64,000 nucleotides of DNA. Origin: Hellea sp. (lineage in GTDB: Bacteria > Pseudomonadota > Alphaproteobacteria > Caulobacterales > Maricaulaceae). Under the pieces are notes generated by a model. It saw only the letters and a program-made list of their open reading frames with translations. It had not been told where the DNA came from and made no database searches. Location: contig JAHDEZ010000001.1 in assembly GCA_020628425.1 (NCBI GenBank), positions 1-64,000 on the forward strand, written 5' to 3'. Within the stretch, counting starts at the first letter, position 1. Every line of letters starts with the position of its first letter. A program made the translations under genes and the position numbers. This document shows, piece after piece, positions 34,629 through 43,980 of this stretch.

Positions 34629-34844
34629 ATGTGGCTGGAAAGTCTCGACTACCGCCACCACAAAATCTGGGTCAATAACGGCTCGGCCCATTATAATGAT
34701 GACGGCACGGTCACGGTGCAGGTCGGCGGTCCTGATCACCCAAACCGGCTCGAAACCTGCGACCACAGACGCGGTGCCATGCTCTGGCGCTGGACGGGCG
34801 CGAAAATTCACCCGACGCCCAAAATAGACGTTTTAAAAGAATAG
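34629..34844 (+). CDS. Small conserved-looking protein of unknown function
   Basis: A 71-aa soluble protein from ATG 34629; a longer frame from 34557 would overlap the operator repeats and seems wrong. It is rich in Trp, His and Tyr (MWLESLDYRHHKIWV, GGPDHPNRLETCDHRRGAML) with no signal peptide. I do not recognise it. The SRPBCC gene follows 9 bp later, so the two form an operon, possibly controlled by the XRE operator region upstream. Confidence 0.6.
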   Translation: MWLESLDYRHHKIWVNNGSAHYNDDGTVTVQVGGPDHPNRLETCDHRRGAMLWRWTGAKIHPTPKIDVLKE

Positions 34845-34853
34845 GAGACCTCA

Positions 34854-35378
34854 ATGGACCAGAAAGCGGATTTGTTAGAAAAATACCCTTACATCAATGA
34901 TATGAAGGAGTTCGACCCGGAGGCTTTTGTCATCTCCAAAACCGTAGACATCGACGCCCCCGCCTCCGTTGTCTGGGATGCGCTGACAGACATGAAAAAC
35001 TATCCGGCCTGGAACCCCTTTTGTGTGGAGTGTGAGAGCACATTAGAAATGGGCGCGCCTGTAAAGATGAAACTGAAATCCTATGTGAACGCCGGGCCTG
35101 AGTTCTTCGAGAACACGGAATTTGTCTGCGCTTTCGAGCCGGAAAAACTGCTCTCCTGGGAATTACCGCTTTTTGATATGTGGCCCTACCCGGCCCGCCG
35201 CGATCAGGTCATCGAAGCCACTGGCGAGAATTCCTGCCGTTATTACTCGACGGACGCTTTTCTTAGCGAGAACGGCATTCACGTCATGCGATTTGCCGGG
35301 CCCTGGGTGAAGCAAGCCTTTGACGATACGGCTGACGCGCTCAAAGCACGAGCCGAGGCCATGTATCAGGCCCTTTAG
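34854..35378 (+). CDS. SRPBCC (START/Bet v 1-like) domain protein
   Basis: A 174-aa cytoplasmic protein of the SRPBCC ligand-binding superfamily. The typical first strand and helix is KTVDIDAPASVVWDALTDMK (residues 23-42), followed by YPAWNPFCV, and a long C-terminal helix (MRFAGPWVKQAFDDTADALK) that closes the hydrophobic pocket. Proteins of this type bind hydrophobic ligands or act as polyketide-cyclase-like enzymes; ligand unknown. Co-transcribed with the preceding 71-aa gene (GGAGACCTC ribosome-binding site in the 9-bp gap). Confidence 0.87.
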   Translation: MDQKADLLEKYPYINDMKEFDPEAFVISKTVDIDAPASVVWDALTDMKNYPAWNPFCVECESTLEMGAPVKMKLKSYVNAGPEFFENTEFVCAFEPEKLLSWELPLFDMWPYPARRDQVIEATGENSCRYYSTDAFLSENGIHVMRFAGPWVKQAFDDTADALKARAEAMYQAL

Positions 35379-35490
35379 GTCTATGAACGTTATACGTTTG
35401 TAAAACGATTTCCGTTAGACCATCGAAAGCGCTTTTATTGCGCAGTGCGGCGTGTATACCCATATGCGAGGTAACCATTGGGGAGAGAAA

Positions 35491-35820
35491 ATGTCCAAAG
35501 CCTGGTTTTATTTAAGCATGGCCATTGCCTTGGAAATCGGTGCAACTCTTTGCCTGAAACTCTCCGAGGGCTTCACCATCCTTAAATACGGCATAGCTTC
35601 ACTCATCCTTTATTGCCTGTGTTTTTTGTTCTTTGCGCCAGCCCTTAAGCATCTGCCAATGGGCGTTATGTATGCCATTTGGTGCGGTGCCGGAATCCTT
35701 GGAATTGCTGTCTTGGGATATGTATTGTTTGATCAGGCGCTGAGCCCTGAACAAATGGGGTTTATTGGGCTGATTGTCGCTGGAACCGTTGGTCTCAATC
35801 TCACAACTCAGGCAAAATAA
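35491..35820 (+). CDS. Small multidrug resistance (SMR) family transporter
   Basis: A 109-aa inner-membrane protein with four helices that would dimerise to exchange protons for cations or guanidinium-like compounds. The essential Glu of helix 1 is in SMAIALEIGATLCLKLSEGF, and GVMYAIWCGAGILGIAVLG and LSPEQMGFIGLIVAGTVGLN match the EmrE/Sug motif pattern. The start is ATG 35491 with GGGGAGAG upstream; 35452 is an in-frame but unsupported alternative. Efflux and guanidinium-export subtypes cannot be distinguished here. Followed 51 bp later by a radical SAM gene. Confidence 0.9.
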   Translation: MSKAWFYLSMAIALEIGATLCLKLSEGFTILKYGIASLILYCLCFLFFAPALKHLPMGVMYAIWCGAGILGIAVLGYVLFDQALSPEQMGFIGLIVAGTVGLNLTTQAK

Positions 35821-35871
35821 GACACAAAAACGTGTATTGGATTTTGACAGGTTTGGGGTAAAGAGCCCCAC

Positions 35872-36813
35872 ATGAATGCTTTGATTGATCCGTCGAAATT
35901 CAAAAACCCCCTGATCACCGCCAAAGGTGAAACCAGGGCCTTTGTTGCCTGGGATCAACTCAAGACCCTGTGGCTGAACACAGGCAGTCTATGTAATATT
36001 GAATGCGCGAATTGCTATATTCTAAGCTCACCAACAGCCGACCACTTTGTTTACCTCAAGGACACAGACGTCCTGCCCTATCTGGACGAAATTGATGCTA
36101 TGGGCCTGGGAAAGGTTGAGATTGGCATGACGGGCGGCGAGCCCTGTATGAACCCACATTTTGCTCGGATCAGCCATATGGTTTTGGAAAGGGGTCATAG
36201 CCTGCTTGTTTTGACCAATGCTATGAAGCCTATGATGCGCCCCCGCGTTCAAAAGGCGTTACTGGAGCTCCAACGAGACTATCAGGCACAAATGACCTTC
36301 CGGGTCAGCTTAGACCATTTTAGTGCCAAGGGACATGATGAAGAACGCGGCTCAGGCAGTTTTGACATCGCCCTGAAAGGACTGAACTGGCTATCTGAAC
36401 ATGGGTTCAATCTTCATATTGCAGGACGGGCCATGTTCAGCGAGAGTGACGCCGTTGCCCGCAAAGGTTATGCGGGCCTCATCGCTGAATGGGGCTGGGA
36501 TATCGACGCCACTGACCCAGGCGCGCTAATGTTGTTCCCCGAAATGGACTCCAAAGTGGACGTGCCGGAAATAACGACAGAATGCTGGGGCATTCTCTCG
36601 ATTGACCCGCGCTCCATGATGTGTGCTAATTCCCGCATGGTGGTGAAACGCAAAGGTACAAAAAACCCCGCAGTTCTGTCTTGCACATTACTTTGGGATG
36701 ATGAGCAATTTGAAATGGGGCAAACCCTCAAAGAAAGTCTGACGCCGGTGCAGTTAAATCATCCACATTGTGCCAAGTTTTGTGTCCTGGGCGGCGCCAG
36801 CTGTTCCGCTTAA
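35872..36813 (+). CDS. Radical SAM protein
   Basis: A 313-aa enzyme binding a 4Fe-4S cluster through the Cys triad in CNIECANCY (residues ~43-50), followed by the TGGEPCMNP sequence of the SAM-binding GGE motif. The C-terminal region is Cys-rich (ECWGIL, MMCANS, VLSCTLL, HPHCAKFCVLGGASC), suggesting a second iron-sulfur cluster as in SPASM/twitch-domain enzymes. The GETRAFVAWDQLKTLWLNT start is family-like. Substrate unknown; a peptide or tRNA-like target is possible. It follows the SMR gene on the same strand and converges on the peptidase gene with a 3-bp gap. Confidence 0.85.
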   Translation: MNALIDPSKFKNPLITAKGETRAFVAWDQLKTLWLNTGSLCNIECANCYILSSPTADHFVYLKDTDVLPYLDEIDAMGLGKVEIGMTGGEPCMNPHFARISHMVLERGHSLLVLTNAMKPMMRPRVQKALLELQRDYQAQMTFRVSLDHFSAKGHDEERGSGSFDIALKGLNWLSEHGFNLHIAGRAMFSESDAVARKGYAGLIAEWGWDIDATDPGALMLFPEMDSKVDVPEITTECWGILSIDPRSMMCANSRMVVKRKGTKNPAVLSCTLLWDDEQFEMGQTLKESLTPVQLNHPHCAKFCVLGGASCSA

Positions 36814-36816
36814 GTT

Positions 36817-38748
36817 TTACTCAGCAAACTCGCTTACTCCAATTGCATCTTCCAGAAACTTTTCCAATTCCTCGAAGAATTTAATGCGGTTGTCCTGATT
36901 GGACAGGAAGTGGTCTTCGTCCTTAAACTCAATGGCAGTGACATCAGCATCGCTTTTCTTCAAAGCGGATTTCATGCGCTTGAACTGGTCGAAATGCACA
37001 CGCTGATCCAGCGTGCCATGGGCAATGAAAACAGGCCCTATCATTTCATCAGCGCGTTTAGCCGGTGAATTTTCTTTAAGGTCATCTTTGTCCGAAAAAC
37101 CTTTGAGGAAGCCTCGTGCCGTAATGCGGCCAAACCGGTATTTCTTCATGTCATTGACGATGTCTTTCAGATCCGTCACGCCCGCCATGGAGATAGTACA
37201 ACTATAGAGATCGGGATTTTTAATTTTGCCAATTAGGGCGGCATAACCGCCATATGACCAGCCAGCAATACAGATTCGCTCCGGGTCAGCATAACCTTTT
37301 TCGATGAGCCACTCTGTACCGTCTTTGACATCTTCCTGCATGACAACCCAGTTTTTACGCCCGGCCTCCTCAAATTCTTTACCGTAACCAATTGAACCCC
37401 TAAAATTCATTTGCAAAACGCCATAGCCACGTGTGGCAAAAAACTGCGCCAGATAGTCAAATCGTTTTGTGTCCCGCGCATAAGGGCCGCCATGAGGCAG
37501 GATGATAAATGGGATATTTTTCAACTGCTCCGTCGATGTGATACTGGGCGGGATGGTTACATAAGCCGGAATTTTCATGCCGTCCCGAGCCGTGTACCGA
37601 ACGGAAATAACCTCACCCATATCTTTAAGCTCTAAGGCATCATATTGGTGAGCCATGAGCCGAAGCTCTATGGCTTCAGTGTTGAGAATATATAGCGCAC
37701 CGGGATCGCTGGCACTGGACAGTTTGACGACGACTTGATCGTAGGAAGCGGTGCTGTCCACATAATCGACCGTGTAACCAGGATATTTCTGCCGTAATTG
37801 ATCCAACGCACCTTCCCGATTACCGAAGAGTTCGACCTCATCGTTATCGGAAACATAGGTCGCACCGACAATATCACTACCATCAGCACTAAGCACGACG
37901 CCTTTGACATCATAATCGTCATTATGGAAGATTTTACGCGTGATGGATTTCTGCGACAGGTCGTAGACATAAAGACCCAGAGTATCTTTCCCCGCATATC
38001 GCCCGACAATCATTTCATTGGGATTGCTTGTAAAACCGTAAATATTCTCGTTCCCGTCGAGACCCGGATAATCGGTATAACTGCGCCATTTGTCATCATT
38101 GGCATCGCGAATGGTCAATCGCCAGTCTTCCGTGCTTTTGTCTTTCATTCCTTGTCCGATGCGGACTGTACCCGTTCGGTCCGTATACCAATCCTGAATG
38201 GACTCAGATCCCCGGCGCAATCTCTTATAACGTCCCGTTCTGACATTGACTTTTTGGACATCGGGTGCGGATGCAATTGTGTCGCCAAAACTCATCAAAA
38301 TATGATCAGGGTCATTTGGGAGCATGTCGATAACGCGGTTATTAAACTGCCGAAACATATCTTTGGGCTTAATCAGTACTCCGGCATTTTGCGTCGAAAC
38401 CTCCAGCCTATATAAATATCCCGACGTGATAGGCGTTCCGCGATATTTGGAACTCTGCCAGAAACTCGCAAGGACAACGTCATTATTGGCCCATTCGATC
38501 CACTGCGGTTTCACGCCCTTTTCCATACTGGCCATCAAAGGCTTGCTGTCTTTGTCGTCCAGAAAGAAAACCAAAACCGCGTAGCCACCGTCATCCGCAT
38601 TGACGTAGGCAGCTAGTTTTTTTCCGTTCGGTGAAATCGCGGCGTCATAAATATTGGGGAGTTGCCCAAAAGCACTGGCAGGCGGTTTGGCCCATGCCGA
38701 AATTCCCAAAACCAAAGATAAAATAATGGAAAAAATAAATGTGCGCAT
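36817..38748 (-). CDS. S9-family prolyl-oligopeptidase-like serine peptidase
   Basis: A 643-aa exported peptidase: the start at ATG 38748 (preceded by GTGGGGATGCT) gives a signal peptide MRTFIFSIILSLVLGISAWA. An N-terminal beta-propeller (residues ~40-380) is followed by an alpha/beta-hydrolase domain. The catalytic triad is in GWSYGGYAAL (Ser), HGTLDQRVHF (Asp) and KDEDHFLS (His). PHGGPYARD is the family's oxyanion-region motif. It would cleave short peptides in the periplasm, perhaps for use as nutrients. No regulatory element is evident. Confidence 0.92.
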   Translation of the reverse strand: MRTFIFSIILSLVLGISAWAKPPASAFGQLPNIYDAAISPNGKKLAAYVNADDGGYAVLVFFLDDKDSKPLMASMEKGVKPQWIEWANNDVVLASFWQSSKYRGTPITSGYLYRLEVSTQNAGVLIKPKDMFRQFNNRVIDMLPNDPDHILMSFGDTIASAPDVQKVNVRTGRYKRLRRGSESIQDWYTDRTGTVRIGQGMKDKSTEDWRLTIRDANDDKWRSYTDYPGLDGNENIYGFTSNPNEMIVGRYAGKDTLGLYVYDLSQKSITRKIFHNDDYDVKGVVLSADGSDIVGATYVSDNDEVELFGNREGALDQLRQKYPGYTVDYVDSTASYDQVVVKLSSASDPGALYILNTEAIELRLMAHQYDALELKDMGEVISVRYTARDGMKIPAYVTIPPSITSTEQLKNIPFIILPHGGPYARDTKRFDYLAQFFATRGYGVLQMNFRGSIGYGKEFEEAGRKNWVVMQEDVKDGTEWLIEKGYADPERICIAGWSYGGYAALIGKIKNPDLYSCTISMAGVTDLKDIVNDMKKYRFGRITARGFLKGFSDKDDLKENSPAKRADEMIGPVFIAHGTLDQRVHFDQFKRMKSALKKSDADVTAIEFKDEDHFLSNQDNRIKFFEELEKFLEDAIGVSEFAE

Positions 38749-38837
38749 AGCATCCCCACTCAATAGCTGCGATGAGACATTAGGCAATCACACGCGTGCG
38801 ATCAACTTATACTTACTTAAAACTTCAGGAAAAATTT

Positions 38838-39848
38838 TTATTTGAAGTGTTTCGACAATCTCAGTCCTTGCGCTTGATAGTGAGATCCGTTTTGGCCATA
38901 GACTGCGTCAGGCACGTCCTGCATGGGCTCAAACACCAGCTTGGCAACCGGTTGACCATGACGCAGAATAAAAGGCACATCCCTACCGCGCACTTCAAGC
39001 ACAGCCCGTGAGCCCGTACCGCCCACTTCACTGACGCCGAACCCTGGATCAAAAAATCCAGCATAATGAGCCCTAAACTCACCGATCTCTGTGGCAATCG
39101 GCGCCATCTCGGCGGCCTTATCCACAGGGATCTCCACGGCCTCCTTTGATGCGAGTATATAAAATTCACCCGGATCTAATATCAGCATGCCGTCCGGCGC
39201 CCGCAAAGGCTCCCAATAGTCTTTAGCCGGATGAGCCGCGACCTCCGATACGGTCACAAGACCCGAATGCCGCCGAGCCCTGTAACCGATAACAGCGTCA
39301 GGCCCGGAGCCCTTGAGATCAATACTTACAGTCTGAGTATCCGTTGTCTGGTGGGCGCCAGCCCGAAATCTGGCCTGAACCAGACGATCGCCCGGGCTCA
39401 CTAGAATAGAAAATGTCCGGGGCGCTATCTCTACATATAGAGGCCCCTTATAACCGTGAGGAATAGTATCGAAGGCGTCTGCCCCATCACAAATCACACG
39501 TGTAAACACATCCAATCGTCCCGTTGAGCTTTTGGGATTCGCCGCTGCCGCCAGAGTCTTCGGCAGGTTCAAGCTTTCCTGCAAAGGCACCAGATAGACG
39601 CACCCTGTCTCCAGGACGGCACCGCCACGCATATCCACTTCATGCATCTGAATCCCTGGCAGGCAATCCACGACTGTACGTGATTCACCGGGTAAAAAAC
39701 TGGCGCGCAACCTGTAGGCCACATGCCCCAGACGTAGATCCAGACTTGCCGGCTGGATTTGAACGGAATCAGGCGCAGAACCTGACTGGATCTGACCGGC
39801 ATCAATCAAGTTTAAAATGGCTTGTCTGGCAAGAATTCCGCTTTTCAT
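38838..39848 (-). CDS. dcd: 2'-deoxycytidine 5'-triphosphate deaminase (long alphaproteobacterial form)
   Basis: Converts dCTP to dUTP for thymidylate synthesis. The 336-aa protein is about twice the length of Escherichia coli Dcd and has two dUTPase-like folds, as in the alphaproteobacterial form. Features include QPASLDLRLGHVAYRL (residues 32-47), NPKSSTGRLDVFTR (~107), ADAFDTIPHGYKGPLYVEI, and in the second half FDPGFG and EVRGRDVPFILRHGQPVAKL. The last is the motif that holds the triphosphate-binding residues. Start ATG 39848. Confidence 0.9.
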   Translation of the reverse strand: MKSGILARQAILNLIDAGQIQSGSAPDSVQIQPASLDLRLGHVAYRLRASFLPGESRTVVDCLPGIQMHEVDMRGGAVLETGCVYLVPLQESLNLPKTLAAAANPKSSTGRLDVFTRVICDGADAFDTIPHGYKGPLYVEIAPRTFSILVSPGDRLVQARFRAGAHQTTDTQTVSIDLKGSGPDAVIGYRARRHSGLVTVSEVAAHPAKDYWEPLRAPDGMLILDPGEFYILASKEAVEIPVDKAAEMAPIATEIGEFRAHYAGFFDPGFGVSEVGGTGSRAVLEVRGRDVPFILRHGQPVAKLVFEPMQDVPDAVYGQNGSHYQAQGLRLSKHFK

Positions 39849-39999
39849 GCGGTTTTCCTATCATTCCCTTCCCCTTAGGCAAGAATGAACTGTAATAAAA
39901 TCGACATCTATGGATAAGAAGCTTGCGCCACTGGCCGTATTAGTGAATGAAGATGATGAAAATTAATTCATTATCCAATGAAAAAAGAGAGGGACTGGC

Positions 40000-40392
40000 G
40001 TGTACGAGCAGAAAACACGTGATGTCGTCGTAAGAGTCGAGCCGGATTATCTGGATGAACAATCATCCCCTGACGATAATCGGTTCATTTGGGCGTATAC
40101 AGTAGAAATTGAAAATCAGACCGCCACAGACCTTCAAGTCGTGGAGCGTTTCTGGAAAATCGCCGATAGCAGAGGTCAGGTTCAGGAAGTCCGTGGCTCG
40201 GGGGTTGTTGGTGAGCAACCCGTACTCAAGCCTGGCGAAGTATTTCGTTATACATCCGGGGCGCCTCTGACAGCACCCTCTGGTATGATGCTTGGCAATT
40301 ACTATGTGCAAACGCCTGAAGGCGACCGATTCGAAGTCGAAATCCCGGCCTTTTTGCTCGACAGCCCACATCAGCCCAATCTGTTGAACTAA
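40000..40392 (+). CDS. apaG: ApaG protein
   Basis: A 130-aa DUF525 protein with a fibronectin-III-like beta fold: VRVEPDYLDEQSSPDDNRFIW, AYTVEIENQTATDLQVVERF, WKIADSRGQVQEVRGSGVVG, EQPVLKPGEVFRYTSGAPL. Members are annotated as Co2+/Mg2+ homeostasis proteins and as modifiers that bind pyrophosphate; the real biochemical role is unclear. The start is GTG at 40000 with AGAGAGGGA upstream. Monocistronic with a strong terminator. Confidence 0.94.
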   Translation: MYEQKTRDVVVRVEPDYLDEQSSPDDNRFIWAYTVEIENQTATDLQVVERFWKIADSRGQVQEVRGSGVVGEQPVLKPGEVFRYTSGAPLTAPSGMMLGNYYVQTPEGDRFEVEIPAFLLDSPHQPNLLN

Positions 40393-40412
40393 TCCAGAAT
40401 ACAAGACTACAA

Positions 40413-40440
40413 AAAAGCCCTCACCGAAATGAGGGCTTTT
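40413..40440 (+). terminator. Rho-independent terminator of apaG
   Basis: AAAAGCCCTCA (40413-40423) pairs perfectly with TGAGGGCTTTT (40430-40440). Confidence 0.88.
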
Positions 40441-40635
40441 TACGTGGGATAAAAACAAGGGTCAGTTTGAGGTGGGAGTCTCAAAGCTGAATGATTGAAG
40501 AGTTGGCCTCGACATTCATAACTATCTTTGCAAGCGACATGCCAGTTTCTAATTCCCCTGTCAGTGCTTATTTTGTGAATAACACCAAAATCTGCACCAT
40601 AATGAAACAAATGTCTCACTATGGTTCAATTTAGA

Positions 40636-42567
40636 TTAGTTACCTGGATTGGTCGGATATGTTCCTTGAGGAAATGACCCTTGTGGATAGGTACTTTGTG
40701 GGTAATTCGGGCCCGTTACTCCTGCATAAGAGGATAATTCCGCCTGAAGGTAAGGATTACCCAGGATAAAGCCCTCTATATAGTTTGGAGGGATGTAAAC
40801 CGGAATATCTCCGCCATCCTTATCCAATAACACCAGAGACAAACCGTTTATCCTAGCTGCATCAAGGCGGTCAGCCGGAATATGTAAGGTTACCCGCTCT
40901 TCTTTGACACAACGGTTACTCGAATAAGAGTTTCCGTATTTACCCGGATAGTAACGCCGACTACGAGGCGGCGTGCTACTATTGCGGCTGGAACTGCCAC
41001 CAAAGGAGCGATTCACGGGTCGGCTCGAAGATGGTTTCGGGGTTGGCCGAGAAGATGAACGCGTCGTCGGTCGTGACGTCGATCGGCTGGATGGTGGTCG
41101 CGAGGACGATGACGAAGAAGACGATGGACGGGACGTTGCCGGTCTCGAAGTTGTTGGTTGAGACGGTGCTGAGCGTGTTACAGGGCGGCTTGTAGATCTC
41201 GAAGACGATGATGAGCGCGACGAACTCGGTGAAGACGTCTCTGGTCTGGGTGTGACAGGACGAGTCACACTGGAACGTCCGCTATCCGGCCTGGAGATTG
41301 TTGGATGCGAAATATTTGGACGGGTTGGGGTCGAGCGCACGACAGGCCGTGACGGCGTCGAGATACGCGGTGTGGCATCGGGCAGACGCGGTGTAGAATT
41401 CCTCAGACGCGGCACGCCCGAACCCGTGCTAATTCGAGCCAGATCTTCCCGGTTGTGAATGGTCTGCCCAAACTCACGCGGTGTTGTTCGGGTAACGGTT
41501 GATCTTCCGCCGTAGCCAGGGCGAATGATATTTGGAGTCGTAGCCGAACCAGTCGACGGCACAGTTGTTGTCGTCGCGGTCGAGCCACCACCTGTTATAA
41601 TGCCGTTGCCCGCATAGGGTCGTGAGGAATTGACAGGCAGGTTGGACATCCGGCTATCGCCAAGCTGGTCTGGACGCGTCACGTTGCGCGAAGATATAGC
41701 TTCCTGATCTCGTAATAGCTGTTCTAATTCCCGGCGCCGCATGCGCTCACCGATTTCCTCTGGCGTCATATTATCAATGGCACCGTTATTGGCGTTAACA
41801 CCTCCACGGACTATGCTTCCCGAGCCGTTTTCGCTTTCGGCGCGGCCGCGCTCAACGAGTTCTCGAATGTATTCAGGACTTTGGCGGTAATCATAACCGG
41901 AAACATTGATATAATTGTCCCGCTGTCCGCGCCACGGACCATAACGGATCTGATCGCATTGACGATAATACTCACTGGCACCGCGATAGCGCGGAAAGGG
42001 TCGGAAAATTCCGCCCACACGTCCATAACGATCACCGCGGTAATAGCTGTCATCATAAGCAACATGGGTAACATCACGCGTACAATCCAAAGTCATAGCA
42101 TTATAACTCATGACATCAACCGGATAACCCTGCATGTAAACAGAGTGCTCAAACCCGCGCACATCCCAACTATCGCGGGAAGCGGATGTGTACATAACCA
42201 TCACATCCAGATATGCGCCGCCCACAACATTGGCCCCATCGCGCGACAGGCCGCCTGCGCTCGATCGCAGACGCGCGGAACCGGCAATACGGCTATCCTG
42301 TTCAAAAGGGTCAAAATCCTGAGCAATATATTCATTGCGTCCGGTCAGACTATCAAAGCGAGTTTCCACATCCCGGGAAATTTGTTCCGGACTCAGAGTC
42401 GGCAAAGCCTGAGAGGTGCTGTAGCTGGGTGTAACCCCGGTTCCCAGCGGATCGTATGTGTAAACATCCTGTGCGAATGTAGTCGAACTTATGGCCGTTG
42501 ATAATGCCAAAATGAGACTGAATTTGATGGAAGTGTTGCGTGCTCGTGGAAATTTAAACATAGCCAT
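40636..42567 (-). CDS. Secreted protein with a long Ser/Arg/Pro/Thr-rich region
   Basis: I do not recognise the family. The start at ATG 42567 (GGA five bases upstream) gives a signal peptide ending SSTTFAQ/DVYTY. Residues ~85-230 look like a folded domain (AYLDVMVMYTSASRDSWDV, YNAMTLDCTRDVTHV, YYRQCDQIRYGPWR) with Cys pairs. Residues ~360-540 are low complexity, dominated by Ser, Arg, Pro and Thr in short irregular repeats (for example SSRPVNRSF), strongly basic and surely disordered. A small C-terminal domain (CVKEERVTLHIPADRLDAAR) ends in a PQ/YPQG-rich tail. The basic disordered region might bind polysaccharide, DNA or peptidoglycan outside the cell; that is inference. Confidence 0.8.
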   Translation of the reverse strand: MAMFKFPRARNTSIKFSLILALSTAISSTTFAQDVYTYDPLGTGVTPSYSTSQALPTLSPEQISRDVETRFDSLTGRNEYIAQDFDPFEQDSRIAGSARLRSSAGGLSRDGANVVGGAYLDVMVMYTSASRDSWDVRGFEHSVYMQGYPVDVMSYNAMTLDCTRDVTHVAYDDSYYRGDRYGRVGGIFRPFPRYRGASEYYRQCDQIRYGPWRGQRDNYINVSGYDYRQSPEYIRELVERGRAESENGSGSIVRGGVNANNGAIDNMTPEEIGERMRRRELEQLLRDQEAISSRNVTRPDQLGDSRMSNLPVNSSRPYAGNGIITGGGSTATTTTVPSTGSATTPNIIRPGYGGRSTVTRTTPREFGQTIHNREDLARISTGSGVPRLRNSTPRLPDATPRISTPSRPVVRSTPTRPNISHPTISRPDSGRSSVTRPVTPRPETSSPSSSRSSSSSRSTSRPVTRSAPSQPTTSRPATSRPSSSSSSSSRPPSSRSTSRPTTRSSSRPTPKPSSSRPVNRSFGGSSSRNSSTPPRSRRYYPGKYGNSYSSNRCVKEERVTLHIPADRLDAARINGLSLVLLDKDGGDIPVYIPPNYIEGFILGNPYLQAELSSYAGVTGPNYPQSTYPQGSFPQGTYPTNPGN

Positions 42568-42686
42568 AATAATCCATACCATAGCAAAACTGAGGCCAGT
42601 CTGAAAGCGCTGTTCACTTTTTATTCATACTTTCCACAGTTGCGAATTTCGGTCTTTGCTCTTCTCTTTCCGCCATATGGGCTTAT

Positions 42687-43472
42687 ATGAACGTCATGCC
42701 AATTGCGAAACTTGATCGAAAACTATTGAAAATCTCCGGAGACGGGGCGACGGATTGGTTGTCTGGCCTGATTACAAACGACCTCTCCGAGGACATTAAT
42801 TTCGCCGCTTTATTGACACCTCAAGGCAAGATTATCGCGGATTTTTTCGTGGTCAAAACCAGTGACGGTTGGTGGGTGGATACAGCCACAAAATTTGCAG
42901 ACAATCTGAAGAAACGTCTGTCTATGTACAGGCTTCGTGCCCCTATCGAAATCACAGAAACGGCGCTTGGGGTATATGCCGCTTGGGAGGGCATTGGCGA
43001 AGAGGGCTTTGAAGATCCGCGTCTACCGGCATTGGGGCGTCGCATTTATACGGATTACCTTGAGCCCAGCGCGACCGATGAGGACTATGACAGCCGCCGG
43101 CTCACGCTAGGTATTCCAGATAGTCACTGGGATTTCGAGACCGTAGATGTATTCCCAGCGACCGTTAACATGGATTTTCTGAACGGGGTCAACTTTAAGA
43201 AGGGCTGTTTCGTAGGTCAAGAAGTCGTCTCGCGCATGTACCGCAAAACAGATGTTAGCAAACGTTTTCGCGGGGTTATCTTTGATGATCAGTCGGTTCC
43301 ATCCGAGATCGAAACAGCCATCAAAGCCGGTACACGCGTGGTCGGTGAGCTCCGTCACCGTCGCGGTGCGAAAGGTATGGCGCTTATTCGCCATGACCGA
43401 TTGCCAGATGACGGAACTACGCTTACTGTTGGCGCTACTGAAATCAAGCTGCTGGACGCCACACACACTTAA
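42687..43472 (+). CDS. ygfZ: Folate-dependent Fe-S cluster assembly protein YgfZ
   Basis: A 261-aa paralogue of the glycine-cleavage T protein that helps maintain iron-sulfur enzymes in a folate-dependent way; cytoplasmic. The defining motif K-G-C-[FY]-x-G-Q-E is present as KKGCFVGQEVVSRM (around residues 170-183). The N-terminal KISGDGATDWLSGLITNDLS and LTPQGKIIADFFV are also characteristic. Start ATG 42687. A GNAT gene starts 4 bp after its stop, so they form an operon. Confidence 0.92.
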   Translation: MNVMPIAKLDRKLLKISGDGATDWLSGLITNDLSEDINFAALLTPQGKIIADFFVVKTSDGWWVDTATKFADNLKKRLSMYRLRAPIEITETALGVYAAWEGIGEEGFEDPRLPALGRRIYTDYLEPSATDEDYDSRRLTLGIPDSHWDFETVDVFPATVNMDFLNGVNFKKGCFVGQEVVSRMYRKTDVSKRFRGVIFDDQSVPSEIETAIKAGTRVVGELRHRRGAKGMALIRHDRLPDDGTTLTVGATEIKLLDATHT

Positions 43473-43476
43473 AACT

Positions 43477-43944
43477 ATGGACATTCGCCGTAACGACCCC
43501 AGAGATTTTCGCGCCTTTGCCGAGCTTAATATTGCTTGGATCAAAGACCTTCACCACGTCGAGGCGTCCGATCAGAAAATGTATGACCAACCGGAAATTT
43601 ACGCTCGTGATGGCAACTCCATCTTTGCCGCTATTGTCAATGAGGAAGTCGCTGGCGTTGCCGCGCTCAAACAAGACAGTGAGGGCGAATGGGAATTGAC
43701 CAAAATGGCCGTTGATCCAAAGTTCCAGGGCCAAGGCATAGGTATGTCCCTCATGAACTGGGTCGAAGCCTATGCCCGCGATGAGATGGGCCTAAAAAAA
43801 ATTTATCTAATCAGCAATACGATCAATGCGGCTGCCATCCGGCTTTATAAACGCTGCGACTGGGTCGTGACCCATGAGGGTCCCCATCCTCGCTATGCCC
43901 GCGCAGATATCGCCATGGAGAAAACTTTGAAGGAACCTAACTAA
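43477..43944 (+). CDS. GNAT-family N-acetyltransferase
   Basis: A 155-aa acetyltransferase; the start at ATG 43477, four bases after the ygfZ stop, fits translational coupling. The same frame is open far upstream into ygfZ but that is an overlap artefact. Motif A is MAVDPKFQGQGIGMSLMNWV (residues ~78-97), followed by LISNTINAAAIRLYKRCDW, typical of the acetyl-CoA-binding fold. Substrate unknown. Confidence 0.9.
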   Translation: MDIRRNDPRDFRAFAELNIAWIKDLHHVEASDQKMYDQPEIYARDGNSIFAAIVNEEVAGVAALKQDSEGEWELTKMAVDPKFQGQGIGMSLMNWVEAYARDEMGLKKIYLISNTINAAAIRLYKRCDWVVTHEGPHPRYARADIAMEKTLKEPN

Positions 43945-43980
43945 ACAAGTGATAATCTAGAGAATTACTCAGGGGCAGTT

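Noticed and set aside
37798-38415. A 205-codon open frame antisense to the S9 peptidase
   Set aside because: It mirrors the codon pattern of the peptidase, has no ribosome-binding site and no recognisable domain.
40973-41458. Plus-strand frames rich in Asp, Glu and Gly opposite the Ser/Arg-rich secreted protein
   Set aside because: Artefacts of the repetitive TCG/CGT codons on the other strand.
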